From CAWHXG01 sp963833235 (GTDB taxonomy: Bacteria > Pseudomonadota > Alphaproteobacteria > Rhodobacterales > Rhodobacteraceae): a DNA stretch of 64,000 bases. A program made the position numbers and the translations under genes. Each line of letters begins with the position of its first letter. Within the stretch, counting starts at the first letter, position 1. The notes beneath the pieces are model-generated. The model had not been told where the DNA came from. It did no database searches and saw nothing but the letters and a program-made list of their open reading frames with translations. The stretch covers positions 186,001 through 250,000 of the forward strand of contig CAWHXG010000002.1 in assembly GCA_963833235.1 (NCBI GenBank), given 5' to 3'. Positions 38,252 to 45,810 of this stretch are shown here, one piece after another.

Positions 38252-38725
38252 ATGAGCACCGAGTTTTTCGCCTATACCGACGGCGCGTGCAGCGGCAATC
38301 CCGGCCCCGGCGGCTGGGGGGCGCTGCTCGTGGCGCGCGACGGCGAACAGGTGGTGCGGGAGCGCGAGCTGCAGGGCGGCGAGGGCGAGACCACCAACAA
38401 CCGCATGGAGCTGTTAGCCGCCATCCACGCGCTGGAGGCGCTGGAACGGCCCGCACGGCTCACGGTCATCACCGACAGCGCCTATGTGAAGGGCGGCATC
38501 ACCCAGTGGCTGAAGGGGTGGAAACGCAACGGGTGGAGGACCGCCTCGAAGCAGCCGGTGAAGAACGAGGATCTGTGGCGGCGGCTGGACGCGGCGCAGG
38601 CCCGGCACGAGGTGGTCTGGACCTGGGTGAAGGGACATGCCGGCCATCCCGAGAACGAGCGCGCCGATGCCCTTGCCCGGTCCGGCATGGCGCCGTTCAA
38701 GCCCGAGGGGCGCCGCAGGGGCTGA
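38252..38725 (+). CDS. rnhA: Ribonuclease HI
   Basis: RNase HI removes RNA from RNA:DNA hybrids. The 157-residue protein has the four acidic catalytic positions in YTDGACSGNPGPGGW, NNRMELLAAIHAL and ITDSAYVK, and the final Asp in GHPENERADALA. The start is preceded by a duplicated 11-base unit that creates two tiny VSPR/MSPR reading frames, the second ending across the rnhA ATG. Confidence 0.97.
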   Translation: MSTEFFAYTDGACSGNPGPGGWGALLVARDGEQVVRERELQGGEGETTNNRMELLAAIHALEALERPARLTVITDSAYVKGGITQWLKGWKRNGWRTASKQPVKNEDLWRRLDAAQARHEVVWTWVKGHAGHPENERADALARSGMAPFKPEGRRRG

Positions 38726-38792
38726 GGGGGCTAAGCTCGGGAACGGCGGGTACGTCTGCGGCGCAGGCGACCTGGTTCCGCAGAGGCATTCC

Positions 38793-39704
38793 TCAGCCGC
38801 CCGCCGACTCCAGCCGCCCGGGCAGGGTGAGGCCCCGCAGGATCTCGGCGGCCGGCATCGGCCGCTTCCCCTCGCGCTGCGCGCTGAGCACCTCCACGGC
38901 ACCGCTTCCGCAGGCGACCCTGAAGCCGCCCAGCACCGTTCCGGGCGCCCCCTGCCCCGGCGCGAGGCGCGAGGCGAGCAGCTTCACCCGCTCGCCGCCG
39001 ATCCGCGTCCAGGCCCCAGGAAAGGGCGAGAGGCCGCGGATCTGCCGGTCGACCCGCTCTGCGGAAACGGCCCAGTCCACGGCGGCCTCGGCCTTGTCGA
39101 TCTTGTCGGCATAGGTGATGCCGGCCTCGGGCTGGGGTATGGGCGAGAGTTCGGACAGCCGTGCCAGAGCCTCGACGATCAGCGTCGCGCCCATGTGCGA
39201 CAGCCGGTCGTGCAGCAGACCCGTCGTGTCCAGCGGCCCGATCGGGGTCGCCGCGCGCAGGTAGACGGGGCCGGTATCGAGCCCGGGCTCCATCCCCATG
39301 ATGCACACGCCCGTCTCGGCATCGCCCGCCATCACCGCCCGGTGGATGGGTGCCGCCCCGCGCCAGCGCGGCAGCAGCGAGGCATGAACGTTGAGGCAGC
39401 CCTGCGCCGGAGCATCGAGCACCGGCTGCGGGAGGATCAATCCGTAGGCGGCGACCACGGCGAGCTCGGCCTCCAGGTCTCCAAGCTCTTGCTGCACCGC
39501 CGGATCGCGCAGGCGCCGCGGGGTACGCACCGGCAGGCCGAGCGCCTCGGCCCGCGCCTGCACCGGCGAAGGCCGGTCGCGCTTGCCGCGGCCGGCGGGG
39601 CGCGGCGGCTGGCTGTAGACGGCGGCGATCTCGTGCCCTGCCGCCACGAGCGCATCGAGGATCGGCACGGAGAACTCCGGCGTCCCCATGAAGATCAGGC
39701 GCAC
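38793..39704 (-). CDS. fmt: Methionyl-tRNA formyltransferase
   Basis: Fmt formylates initiator Met-tRNA. The 303-residue protein has IFMGTPEFSVPILDAL, the folate-binding NVHASLLPRWRGAAPIHRAVMAGD and a C-terminal OB-like domain. A GTG start at 39704 gives VRLIFMGTPEF, the usual N-terminus; the in-frame upstream extension is the repeat-derived tail region of def read in another frame. It lies 19 bases after the def stop, the standard def-fmt operon. Confidence 0.95.
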   Translation of the reverse strand: MRLIFMGTPEFSVPILDALVAAGHEIAAVYSQPPRPAGRGKRDRPSPVQARAEALGLPVRTPRRLRDPAVQQELGDLEAELAVVAAYGLILPQPVLDAPAQGCLNVHASLLPRWRGAAPIHRAVMAGDAETGVCIMGMEPGLDTGPVYLRAATPIGPLDTTGLLHDRLSHMGATLIVEALARLSELSPIPQPEAGITYADKIDKAEAAVDWAVSAERVDRQIRGLSPFPGAWTRIGGERVKLLASRLAPGQGAPGTVLGGFRVACGSGAVEVLSAQREGKRPMPAAEILRGLTLPGRLESAGG

Positions 39705-39723
39705 GGGCTGGGTCCGATGCGGG

Positions 39724-40323
39724 TCACGCGAGGCCGTCCGCCCCGTTCCTCGCCCCGTCCCTTGCGCCGTCCCTTGAGCCGTCCCTTGCGCCATCCTTAG
39801 CGCCGTCTCTGGCGCGGTCGCGCTTCAGCTTCACCATCTTGCGGGTGATCAGCTGGCGCTTCAGCGGGGTCAGGTAATCGATGAAGAGCTTGCCCTCCAG
39901 ATGGTCGATCTCGTGCTGGACGCAGGTCGCCCAGAGGCCGCCGAACCCCTCGGACACCTCCGTGCCGTCCGGCGTGGTCCAGCTTACCTCCACCTCGGCG
40001 GGGCGGGTCACGTCGGCATAGAGCTCGGGGATCGACAGGCAGCCTTCCTCGTAGACGTTGGTCTCTTCGGAACTTGCGGTGATCCGCGGGTTCAGCATCA
40101 CAAGCGGTCGCGGTGCCACCCCCTCCTCCTTGACGCAGTCGAGCACGATCAGCCGCAGGCCGACGCCGACCTGCGGGGCCGCCAGCCCGATGCCGGGCGC
40201 GGCGTACATCGTGGCCAGCATGTCTTCGGCCAGCAGGCGCAGGCTGTCGTCGATCTGGGGGATCGCGGTGGCTGGCTTCTTCAGGCGGGGATCGGGGTGC
40301 AGGAGGATCGGGCGCAGGGTCAT
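39724..40323 (-). CDS. def: Peptide deformylase with a repetitive C-terminal tail
   Basis: Def removes the formyl group from nascent proteins. The enzyme has motif I GIGLAAPQVG, motif II EEGCLSIPE and motif III VQHEIDHLEG, which supply the metal ligands Cys, His, His and the catalytic Glu. The normal end is near KRQLITRKMVKLKRD. After this come about 30 extra residues made of [R/K]DGA-like repeats, coded by a 12-bp tandem repeat. The total of 199 residues is longer than the usual 165-175. The start at 40323 fits MTLRPILLHPDPRLKK. Confidence 0.95.
   Translation of the reverse strand: MTLRPILLHPDPRLKKPATAIPQIDDSLRLLAEDMLATMYAAPGIGLAAPQVGVGLRLIVLDCVKEEGVAPRPLVMLNPRITASSEETNVYEEGCLSIPELYADVTRPAEVEVSWTTPDGTEVSEGFGGLWATCVQHEIDHLEGKLFIDYLTPLKRQLITRKMVKLKRDRARDGAKDGARDGSRDGARDGARNGADGLA
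39740..39811. repeat. Six 12-bp tandem repeats in the 3' end of def
   Basis: Units of 12 bp with consensus GCGCCGTCCCTT run head to tail, and each codes for one four-residue RDGA-type unit on the minus strand. Units differ at a few positions. The array ends 16 bases before the def stop codon. Because the unit is a multiple of three, copy-number change would lengthen or shorten the tail without breaking the frame. Confidence 0.8.
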
Positions 40324-40534
40324 GGTCGGGGATTTAGGCGATGGGCCGGGCGCTTGCAATCCGCGGCGGCCGCACGCCGCGGCGCGCGTGGCCTGAGTGC
40401 TTGTGGCCCATGATCGGGCGGGGTCGTCCAGGCCGGTCTCGGCAGGCGTTCACAGCCCTGCCGCGATGTGTTCGGCCTTGCCCCTGCCGGCCCGTGGCCT
40501 AGCCTGCCGGGACGCAACGAGGGAAGGACTGTTC

Positions 40535-41707
40535 ATGGGTTTCGACGAGGCGATCGAGCGGCGCGGCACGAACTGCACGAAGTGGGACATGATGGAGCCG
40601 GTCTACGGCGTCTCGCCCGAGGACGGGATCGCCATGTGGGTCGCCGACATGGATTTCCGCCCGCCACAGGTTGTGCAGGACGCCCTGCAGGGCATGCTGG
40701 ACCACGGGGTCTATGGCTATTCTTGCGTGGATGCGCCCTGCAAGGAAGCGATCCGCTGGTGGATGGCCGAGCGGCATGGCTGGGAGGTGGACAGGGAGGC
40801 GATCTTCAGCACCCACGGGCTGGTGAACGGCACCGCGATGTGCATTGACGCCTTCACCGCGCCGAAAGACGGCGTGGTGCTGATGACGCCGGTCTACCAT
40901 GCCTTTGCGCGGGTCATCAAAGCCTCCGGGCGGCGGCTGGTGGAGCTGCCGCTGGCGCAGGAAAATGGCCGCTATGTCATGGACTTCGCCGCCTGGGAGG
41001 GCGCGATGACGGGGGGTGAGCGGATGCTGGTGCTCTGCTCGCCGCACAATCCCGGCGGCCGCGTCTGGACCCGCGAGGAGCTGCGCGCGGTGGCAGAGTT
41101 CTGCGTGTCGCACGACCTGATCCTGGTGAGCGACGAGATCCACCACGATCTGGTCCTGCCGGGGCAGACCCATGTGCCCATGGCGCTGGCGGCGCCCGAG
41201 ATCGCCGACCGGCTGGTGATGATGACGGCGGCGACCAAGACGTTCAACATCGCCGGGGCGCATGTGGGCAACGTGATCGTGGCGGAGCCGGACCTCAGGG
41301 CCCGTTTCGCGCGGCGGATGGCGGGGCTGGGCCTTTCGCCCAACGCCTTCGGGCTGGAGATGACCCGCGCCGCCTACTCGCCCGAAGGGGCTGCCTGGGT
41401 GGACCAGTTGATGGGCTATCTGCAGGAAAACATGAAGATATTCGACGAGGGGATCGCGGCCATTCCGGGCGTGCGCTCGATGCCGATGGAAGCGACCTAT
41501 CTGGCGTGGGTCGATTTTGCGGATACCGGGATGAGCCGGGAGGAGTTCACCGGCCGGGTGGAGCGCGACGCGCGGCTGGCGGTGAACCACGGGCCGAGCT
41601 TCGGGACGGGGGGTGAGACCTTCCTGCGGTTCAACCTTGCCACTCCGCGAGCCCGGGTGGAGGAGGCGGTGGAGCGGCTTCGGGCGGCCTTCGCGGATCT
41701 GCAATAG
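40535..41707 (+). CDS. MalY/PatB-type PLP-dependent C-S lyase (aminotransferase class I fold)
   Basis: The 390-residue protein has the PatB signature: GTNCTKWDMM, IAMWVADMDFRPPQVVQDAL and VLLMTPVYHAF-like text. NPGGRVW and the PLP-lysine motif TAATKTFNIAGAHVGN follow. This family cleaves cystathionine and other cysteine conjugates. The start at 40535 follows a GGAAGG ribosome-binding site. The in-frame sequence upstream is not protein-like. The substrate is unknown. Confidence 0.9.
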   Translation: MGFDEAIERRGTNCTKWDMMEPVYGVSPEDGIAMWVADMDFRPPQVVQDALQGMLDHGVYGYSCVDAPCKEAIRWWMAERHGWEVDREAIFSTHGLVNGTAMCIDAFTAPKDGVVLMTPVYHAFARVIKASGRRLVELPLAQENGRYVMDFAAWEGAMTGGERMLVLCSPHNPGGRVWTREELRAVAEFCVSHDLILVSDEIHHDLVLPGQTHVPMALAAPEIADRLVMMTAATKTFNIAGAHVGNVIVAEPDLRARFARRMAGLGLSPNAFGLEMTRAAYSPEGAAWVDQLMGYLQENMKIFDEGIAAIPGVRSMPMEATYLAWVDFADTGMSREEFTGRVERDARLAVNHGPSFGTGGETFLRFNLATPRARVEEAVERLRAAFADLQ

Positions 41708-41727
41708 CCGCGGGTTTGGCCGGGGCG

Positions 41728-41762
41728 GGAGCCTCCGGCGGGGATATTTCTGGAATATCGAA
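41728..41762 (+). repeat. Dispersed intergenic element, copy 1
   Basis: This element of about 35 bp contains GGAGCCTCCGGCGGGG followed by the dyad GATATTTNNGGAATATC and CGAA. The same unit occurs at about 47898, 48053 and 62597 in the opposite orientation. It lies in the gap between the convergent PatB-like gene and cobM. Confidence 0.7.
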
Positions 41763-41804
41763 GGGGAAGGAGGCGCTTTAAATCGGGCATATCGTGTTAT
41801 GCCT

Positions 41805-42563
41805 TTATTGCAGGCCGCAAGATGTGGGGTGGGCGGGGTCGTAGAGGGCGCTGTCTTCGAAGGCGCCGACCTCGCCCATCGCCGGGCCGACGAGGATCAG
41901 TGCGGTGCGGGTGACCTTGGCGGCGCGGACCTGTGGGCGGATATCCGACAGGGTTCCGCGCAGGAACGACTGGTCGGGCCAGCCGACGCGGGTGGCGACC
42001 ACCACGGGGCAATCGGGGCCGTAATGGGGGGTCAGGGCGCGCTCGATCTCCAGGAGCGCGCGGATGCCCAGATGGATGGCCAGGGTGGCCCCGGTGCGGG
42101 CGAAATTCTCCAGCGTCTCGGCATTGGGCATCGGCGTCGACTTCATGGAAACCCGTGTGAGAACAATGCTTTGGGCGATTCCGGGGATCGTCAGCTCCTG
42201 GCCGAGGGCGGCGGCGGCGGCGGCGTAGGCGGGGACGCCCGGCGTGATGTCGTAGGCGATGCCGTCGGCCTTCAGGCGGCGGATCTGCTCGGCGATGGCG
42301 CCGTAGAGCGACGGGTCGCCGGAATGGACGCGCGCGACTTCCTTGCCGGCGGCCACGGATTGCCGAATGATTCCATGGGTTTCGTCCAGCGTCATCGAGG
42401 CTGTGTCGCGCACCAGGGCGCCCGGCGGGGCGCCGGCCACCACCGCCTGCGGCACCAGAGAGCCGGCATAGAGGCAGACCGGACAGGCGGCGATCAGACG
42501 CTGGGCCCGGAGGGTCAGAAGCTCCGGATCGCCCGGGCCGGCGCCGATGAAATGGACGATCAT
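41805..42563 (-). CDS. cobM: Precorrin-4 C(11)-methyltransferase
   Basis: CobM uses S-adenosylmethionine to methylate C-11 in aerobic cobalamin synthesis. The 252-residue protein starts MIVHFIGAGPGDPELLTLRA, with the SAM-binding GAGPG loop, VCLYAGSLVPQ, VARVHSGDPSLYGA and TPGVPAYAAAAAALGQEL. It is isolated from other cob genes in this window, though a cobalamin adenosyltransferase is 30 kb away. The start at 42563 is the only one giving the family N-terminus. Confidence 0.95.
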   Translation of the reverse strand: MIVHFIGAGPGDPELLTLRAQRLIAACPVCLYAGSLVPQAVVAGAPPGALVRDTASMTLDETHGIIRQSVAAGKEVARVHSGDPSLYGAIAEQIRRLKADGIAYDITPGVPAYAAAAAALGQELTIPGIAQSIVLTRVSMKSTPMPNAETLENFARTGATLAIHLGIRALLEIERALTPHYGPDCPVVVATRVGWPDQSFLRGTLSDIRPQVRAAKVTRTALILVGPAMGEVGAFEDSALYDPAHPTSCGLQ

Positions 42564-42663
42564 GGGCGGCGATTTTCCCGATTTCGGACTGTCGGCATTC
42601 GGTCGGCGTTGTGTCGGCCTTGTGTCGGACCCCTGCGCGCGGTCCTTTGCCGCCCGCGCAACA

Positions 42664-43525
42664 TCAGCCGGCCTTCGCCAGGCTCTCTTCGAGGTAGATC
42701 TCGCGCAGGCGACGGGCCACCGGGCCGGGCGTGCCATCGCCGAGCCGCACCCCGTCGATCTCGACCACCGGCGTCACGAAGGTGGTGGCCGAGGTGATGA
42801 AGGCTTCGGCCGCGTCCTTCGCCTCGTCGATGGTGAACGGCCGCTCCTCGACCTTCATCTGCGCCTCGCGGGCGAAGCGCAGCACCGCGGCGCGGGTGAT
42901 GCCGTGAAGGATCGCGTCGGCTAAGGTCGCGGGTGACGATCCGCCCGTCCTTGGTGACGATGTAGGCGTTGTTCGACGTGCCCTCGGTCACGTGGCCGTC
43001 CTCGACCATCCAGGCGTCGTCGGCGCCCTTCGACTTCGCGGCCATCTTGCCCATGGAAGGGTAGCAGCAGCTGGGTCGTCTTGATGTCTCGGCGACCCCA
43101 GCGTTCGTCCGGGATGGAGACCGACGCGCAGGCCCTTCTCGGCCTTGGGCGACGCCGTCAGCGCCAGCACTTGGGTGAAGAGCACCAGGGTGGGCGGGGT
43201 CGCGGCATCGGGGTAGAGGAAATCGCGGTCGGCGGCGCCGCGCGCTGACCTGCAGGTAGACCAGCCCCTCCTCTACCTCGTTCTGTCGCACCAGGGTGCG
43301 GTGGATCCCGCGCAGCGCCTCGATGTCGAGCGGCATGGCCATGTCGAGCTCGCCCAGCGAGCGTTCCAGCCGTGCGGCGTGGGCGTCGAAGTCGATCAGC
43401 TTGCCGCCGAGGACCGAGGTGACCTCGTAGACCGCATCGGCGAAGAGGAAGCCGCGGTCGAAGATCGAGACCTTCGCCTCGTCCTCGGGTAGGTAGGCGC
43501 CGTTGACATAGACGGTGCGGGGCAT
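42664..43525 (-). pseudogene. D-amino-acid aminotransferase-like protein, four single-base insertions
   Basis: This is a fold-type IV PLP aminotransferase (D-alanine aminotransferase/branched-chain family). The N-terminal third is intact: MPRTVYVNGAYLPEDEAKVSIFDRGFLFADAVYEV to VEEGLVYLQVS. The rest continues in other frames: DFLYPDAATPPTLVLFTQVLALTASPKAEKGLRV, then PSMGKMAAKSKGADDAWMVEDGHVTEGTSNNAYIVTKDGRIVT, then AAVLRFAREAQMKVEERPF to EESLAKAG. Four extra bases at about 43245, 43120, 43070 and 42930 account for all breaks. The corrected protein is about 286 residues. It follows the NUDIX gene on the same strand. Confidence 0.8.
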
Positions 43526-43581
43526 GGGCGAACTCCCTTCGGCGAGACTGGGCGGGGTGGTCGCGCGGCGCGGGGCCAGCG

Positions 43582-44239
43582 TCAAGTGGGGATCGCAGCG
43601 TCGGCGCCCGGCGCGCCTTCGCCGGGCCCGCAAGCCCCTGCAGGGCGGCGTGCTGCAGCAGCATGATGGTCTTGCCGTCGCGGATCGCCCGTCGGCCACC
43701 ATGGCCATCGCTTCGGTCAGCGGCATCTCGATCACCTCGATCCGCTCCGCCTCGGCCGCGACCCCGCCGCCCGGGGCGACCCGGTCTTCGGCGTGTAGCG
43801 CGCGGTGTAGAGGTGAGCCGTTCGGTGACGCTGCCGGGGGACATGAAGGCGTCGAAGACGAGGGTGAGCGCGCCGAGGCGCAGGCCCAGTTCCTCTTCCG
43901 CCTCGGCGCGGATGCGGTGGCGGGGTCGGCGGCGTCAAGAAGGCCGGCGGCGACCTCGACCAGCATCCCGTCGGAGCCGTTGCGGAAGGCGGGAAAGCGG
44001 AACTGCCGGACGAGGAGCACCGTGCCGCGCTCCGGGTCGATGGGCAGGATTGCGGCGCCGTCGCCGCGGTCGTAGGTCTCGCGCAGGGTTTCCTGCCAGG
44101 TGCCTTCGGCGGTGGGGAGCGCGAGGCGGAAGCGGGTGAGGGTGGACCAGCCAGAGGCCACGACCTCCTGCGAGAGGATGCGGACCCGTTCGGGGGCGTC
44201 ATCGGGGGCGGCATCGGGGGGAGGCTTGTGGCTGGACAT
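43582..44239 (-). pseudogene. NUDIX hydrolase (ADP-sugar pyrophosphatase type), single-base deletions
   Basis: The N-terminal part is intact: SGWSTLTRFRL, DRGDGAAILPIDPERGTVLLVRQFRFPAFRNGSDGMLVEVAAGLLDAADPAT. The Nudix box helix (IRAEAEEELGLRLG) continues in another frame, and FMSPGSVTER, LYTARYTP and IEVIEMPLTEAMAMVADG lie in further frames. About four missing bases near 43919, 43813, 43791 and 43691 explain this. The 3' end is uncertain; 43582 is the stop in the last plausible frame. The family splits ADP-ribose and related nucleotide sugars. Confidence 0.72.
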
Positions 44240-44327
44240 CGGCGGCGCTCCGGCGGGAGGTGGGCCCGGTCGGCTTAGCGCGATCCGGGGGCGGGCGGAA
44301 TGCCCCGCGCCTGCCGAGGAGGAAGAG

Positions 44328-44846
44328 ATGGACGCGATTCCCGAACTGACGACCGAGCGGCTGCGCCTGCGGGCGCCGCGGGCGGGCGACGCGGCGGCCT
44401 ATGCGGCGTTCTACGGCGATGCGGCGGCCTCGCGATTCTATGGCGGGCCGCTGGGGCGGAAGGCGGCCTGGGACAGGCTGGCGCGGGATCTGGGGCATTG
44501 GGGCCTGCGCGGTTACGGGCCCTGGGCGGTGGAGCGGCGCGGCGATGGCGTGCTGGTGGGCAGCTGCGGGCTGGTCTGGCCCGAGGGCTGGCCGCGGCCG
44601 GAGCTGACCTGGTGGATCGCGGCGGAGGCGCGGCGGCAGGGCTACGCGAAGGAGGCGTCGCTGGCGGCGATCTCCTGGGGCTATCGCGTGCTGGGCTGGG
44701 ATCTGGTCGAGACCCACATGACGGACGAGAACGCCGCCGCGCGGGCGCTGGTCGCAGCACTTGGCGGCGCGTGGATTGCCCGGGAGGCGTTTCCCGACGG
44801 CGTCGCGCGGGACGTGTTCGGGCTGCCGCGGCCAAAGGGTGGCTGA
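44328..44846 (+). CDS. GNAT family N-acetyltransferase
   Basis: The 172-residue protein begins IPELTTERLRLRAPRAGDAAAYAAFY, the RimJ/RimL-type start. The acetyl-CoA region WIAAEARRQGYAKEASLAAISWGYRVLG (A-box, R-x-x-G-x-A) and VETHMTDENAAARALVAALGG are both present. This branch acetylates ribosomal or other protein N-termini or small amines. The start at 44328 follows GAGGAGGAAGAG. Confidence 0.9.
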   Translation: MDAIPELTTERLRLRAPRAGDAAAYAAFYGDAAASRFYGGPLGRKAAWDRLARDLGHWGLRGYGPWAVERRGDGVLVGSCGLVWPEGWPRPELTWWIAAEARRQGYAKEASLAAISWGYRVLGWDLVETHMTDENAAARALVAALGGAWIAREAFPDGVARDVFGLPRPKGG

Positions 44847-44947
44847 GGGCCATCCGGGCGCCGGGCCGCGGCCCCTGGCGATGGAACCTGCGCGGCAGAC
44901 CCGGTAGGACTGGCCGCAGGACGATACCCAGGACGAGGACGCCCCCC

Positions 44948-45397
44948 ATGCCCGCATCCACAGCCCATGCCGCGATCATGCTTGTCGCGGGGCTCGGCAT
45001 TCCGCTGCTGGCGGCGCTGAACGCGGCGCTCGGCGCACGGCTGGGCTCGCCCGCGGCGGCGGCCTTCGTGCTGTTCGTGGTGGCGCTGATCGCCGCGGGC
45101 GCGGCCTGGGCGGCGATGGGCGGCAGCCTTGCGGGGCTGGCGGCGGCGCCGCGGCACCTGCTGCTGGGCGGCGTGCTGGTGGCGTTCTACGTGCTGGCGG
45201 TCACCACCGTGGCGCCGCGGTTCGGGGTCGGCAACGCGGTCTTCTTCGTGCTGCTGGGGCAACTGATCTCGGCGGCGGCGATCGACCACTTCGGGCTGTT
45301 CGGGGCGCGGCTCTCGCCGCTGACCCCGGTGCGGACGCTGGGGATCGCGACGATGGCCGCGGGGGTGTTCCTGACGCAGATCGCGGGGCGCGGTTAG
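44948..45397 (+). CDS. Small DMT-superfamily (DUF606/YdcZ-like) membrane protein
   Basis: This 149-residue protein has five hydrophobic helices and the family segments VAGLGIPLLAALNAALGARLGSPAAAAFVLF, LLLGGVLVAFYVLAVTTVAPRFGVGNAVFFVLLGQLISAAAID and TLGIATMAAGVFLTQ. YdcZ-like proteins are half-size members of the drug/metabolite transporter superfamily and work as dimers. The substrate is unknown. Confidence 0.87.
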   Translation: MPASTAHAAIMLVAGLGIPLLAALNAALGARLGSPAAAAFVLFVVALIAAGAAWAAMGGSLAGLAAAPRHLLLGGVLVAFYVLAVTTVAPRFGVGNAVFFVLLGQLISAAAIDHFGLFGARLSPLTPVRTLGIATMAAGVFLTQIAGRG

Positions 45398-45557
45398 GCG
45401 CGGGTGCCCGAAAGGTCCCGGCGCCATGGCCGACCCCGGGCAGCCGGGCCGCGCCCGGAGCGCTCGGGTGGGCGGGTGGGGCGCTCCGGGCGCGGCCCGG
45501 CATCGGCAGGCGCTGGCGCCCGGTGCCTCGCGCGGTCTTCGCCTGGAGGGCGACGCC
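45398..45557. other. Non-coding, GC-rich gap before the 58-bp array
   Basis: About 160 bp between the DMT gene and the tandem array. It contains a GC-rich inverted pair (GGGCCGCGCCCGGAGCGC at about 45447 and GCGCTCCGGGCGCGGCCC at about 45481) that could form a long hairpin. No convincing gene is seen. Confidence 0.5.
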
Positions 45558-45809
45558 GGACCCTTTTCCGGGCGCTCTTGGCGCTCCGCGCGTTCCTCGC
45601 TGAAAAGCGTCCCCCGGACCCTTTTCCGGGCGCTCTCGGCACTCCGTGCGTTCCTCGCTTCAAAGCGTCCCCCGGACCCTTTTCCGGGCGCTCCTGGCAC
45701 TCCGTGCGTTCCTCGCTGAAAAGCGTCCCCCGGACCCTTTTCCGGGCGCTCTCGGCACTCCGTGCGTTCCTCGCTGAAAAGCGTCCCCCGGACCCTTTTC
45801 CGGGCGCTC
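45558..45809. repeat. 58-bp tandem repeat, four full copies and a partial fifth
   Basis: Copies start at 45558, 45616, 45674, 45732 and 45790, exactly 58 bp apart. Each contains CCCGG ACCCTTTT CCGGG with flanking AGCG and CGCT. Read on the minus strand each gives a GC-rich hairpin followed by GACGCTTTT, like an intrinsic terminator. The array ends one base before the dgcA stop codon, so transcription of dgcA meets five hairpins in succession. Copies differ by only a few substitutions. Confidence 0.92.
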
Positions 45810-45810
45810 G

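Noticed and set aside
41805..42563. A cobalamin riboswitch upstream of cobM
   Set aside because: I looked for a B12-box-like element next to the start and did not see one; the upstream sequence is the dat gene.
45558..45809. Could the 58-bp array be a CRISPR array?
   Set aside because: There are no unique spacers; the whole unit is repeated and no cas genes are near.
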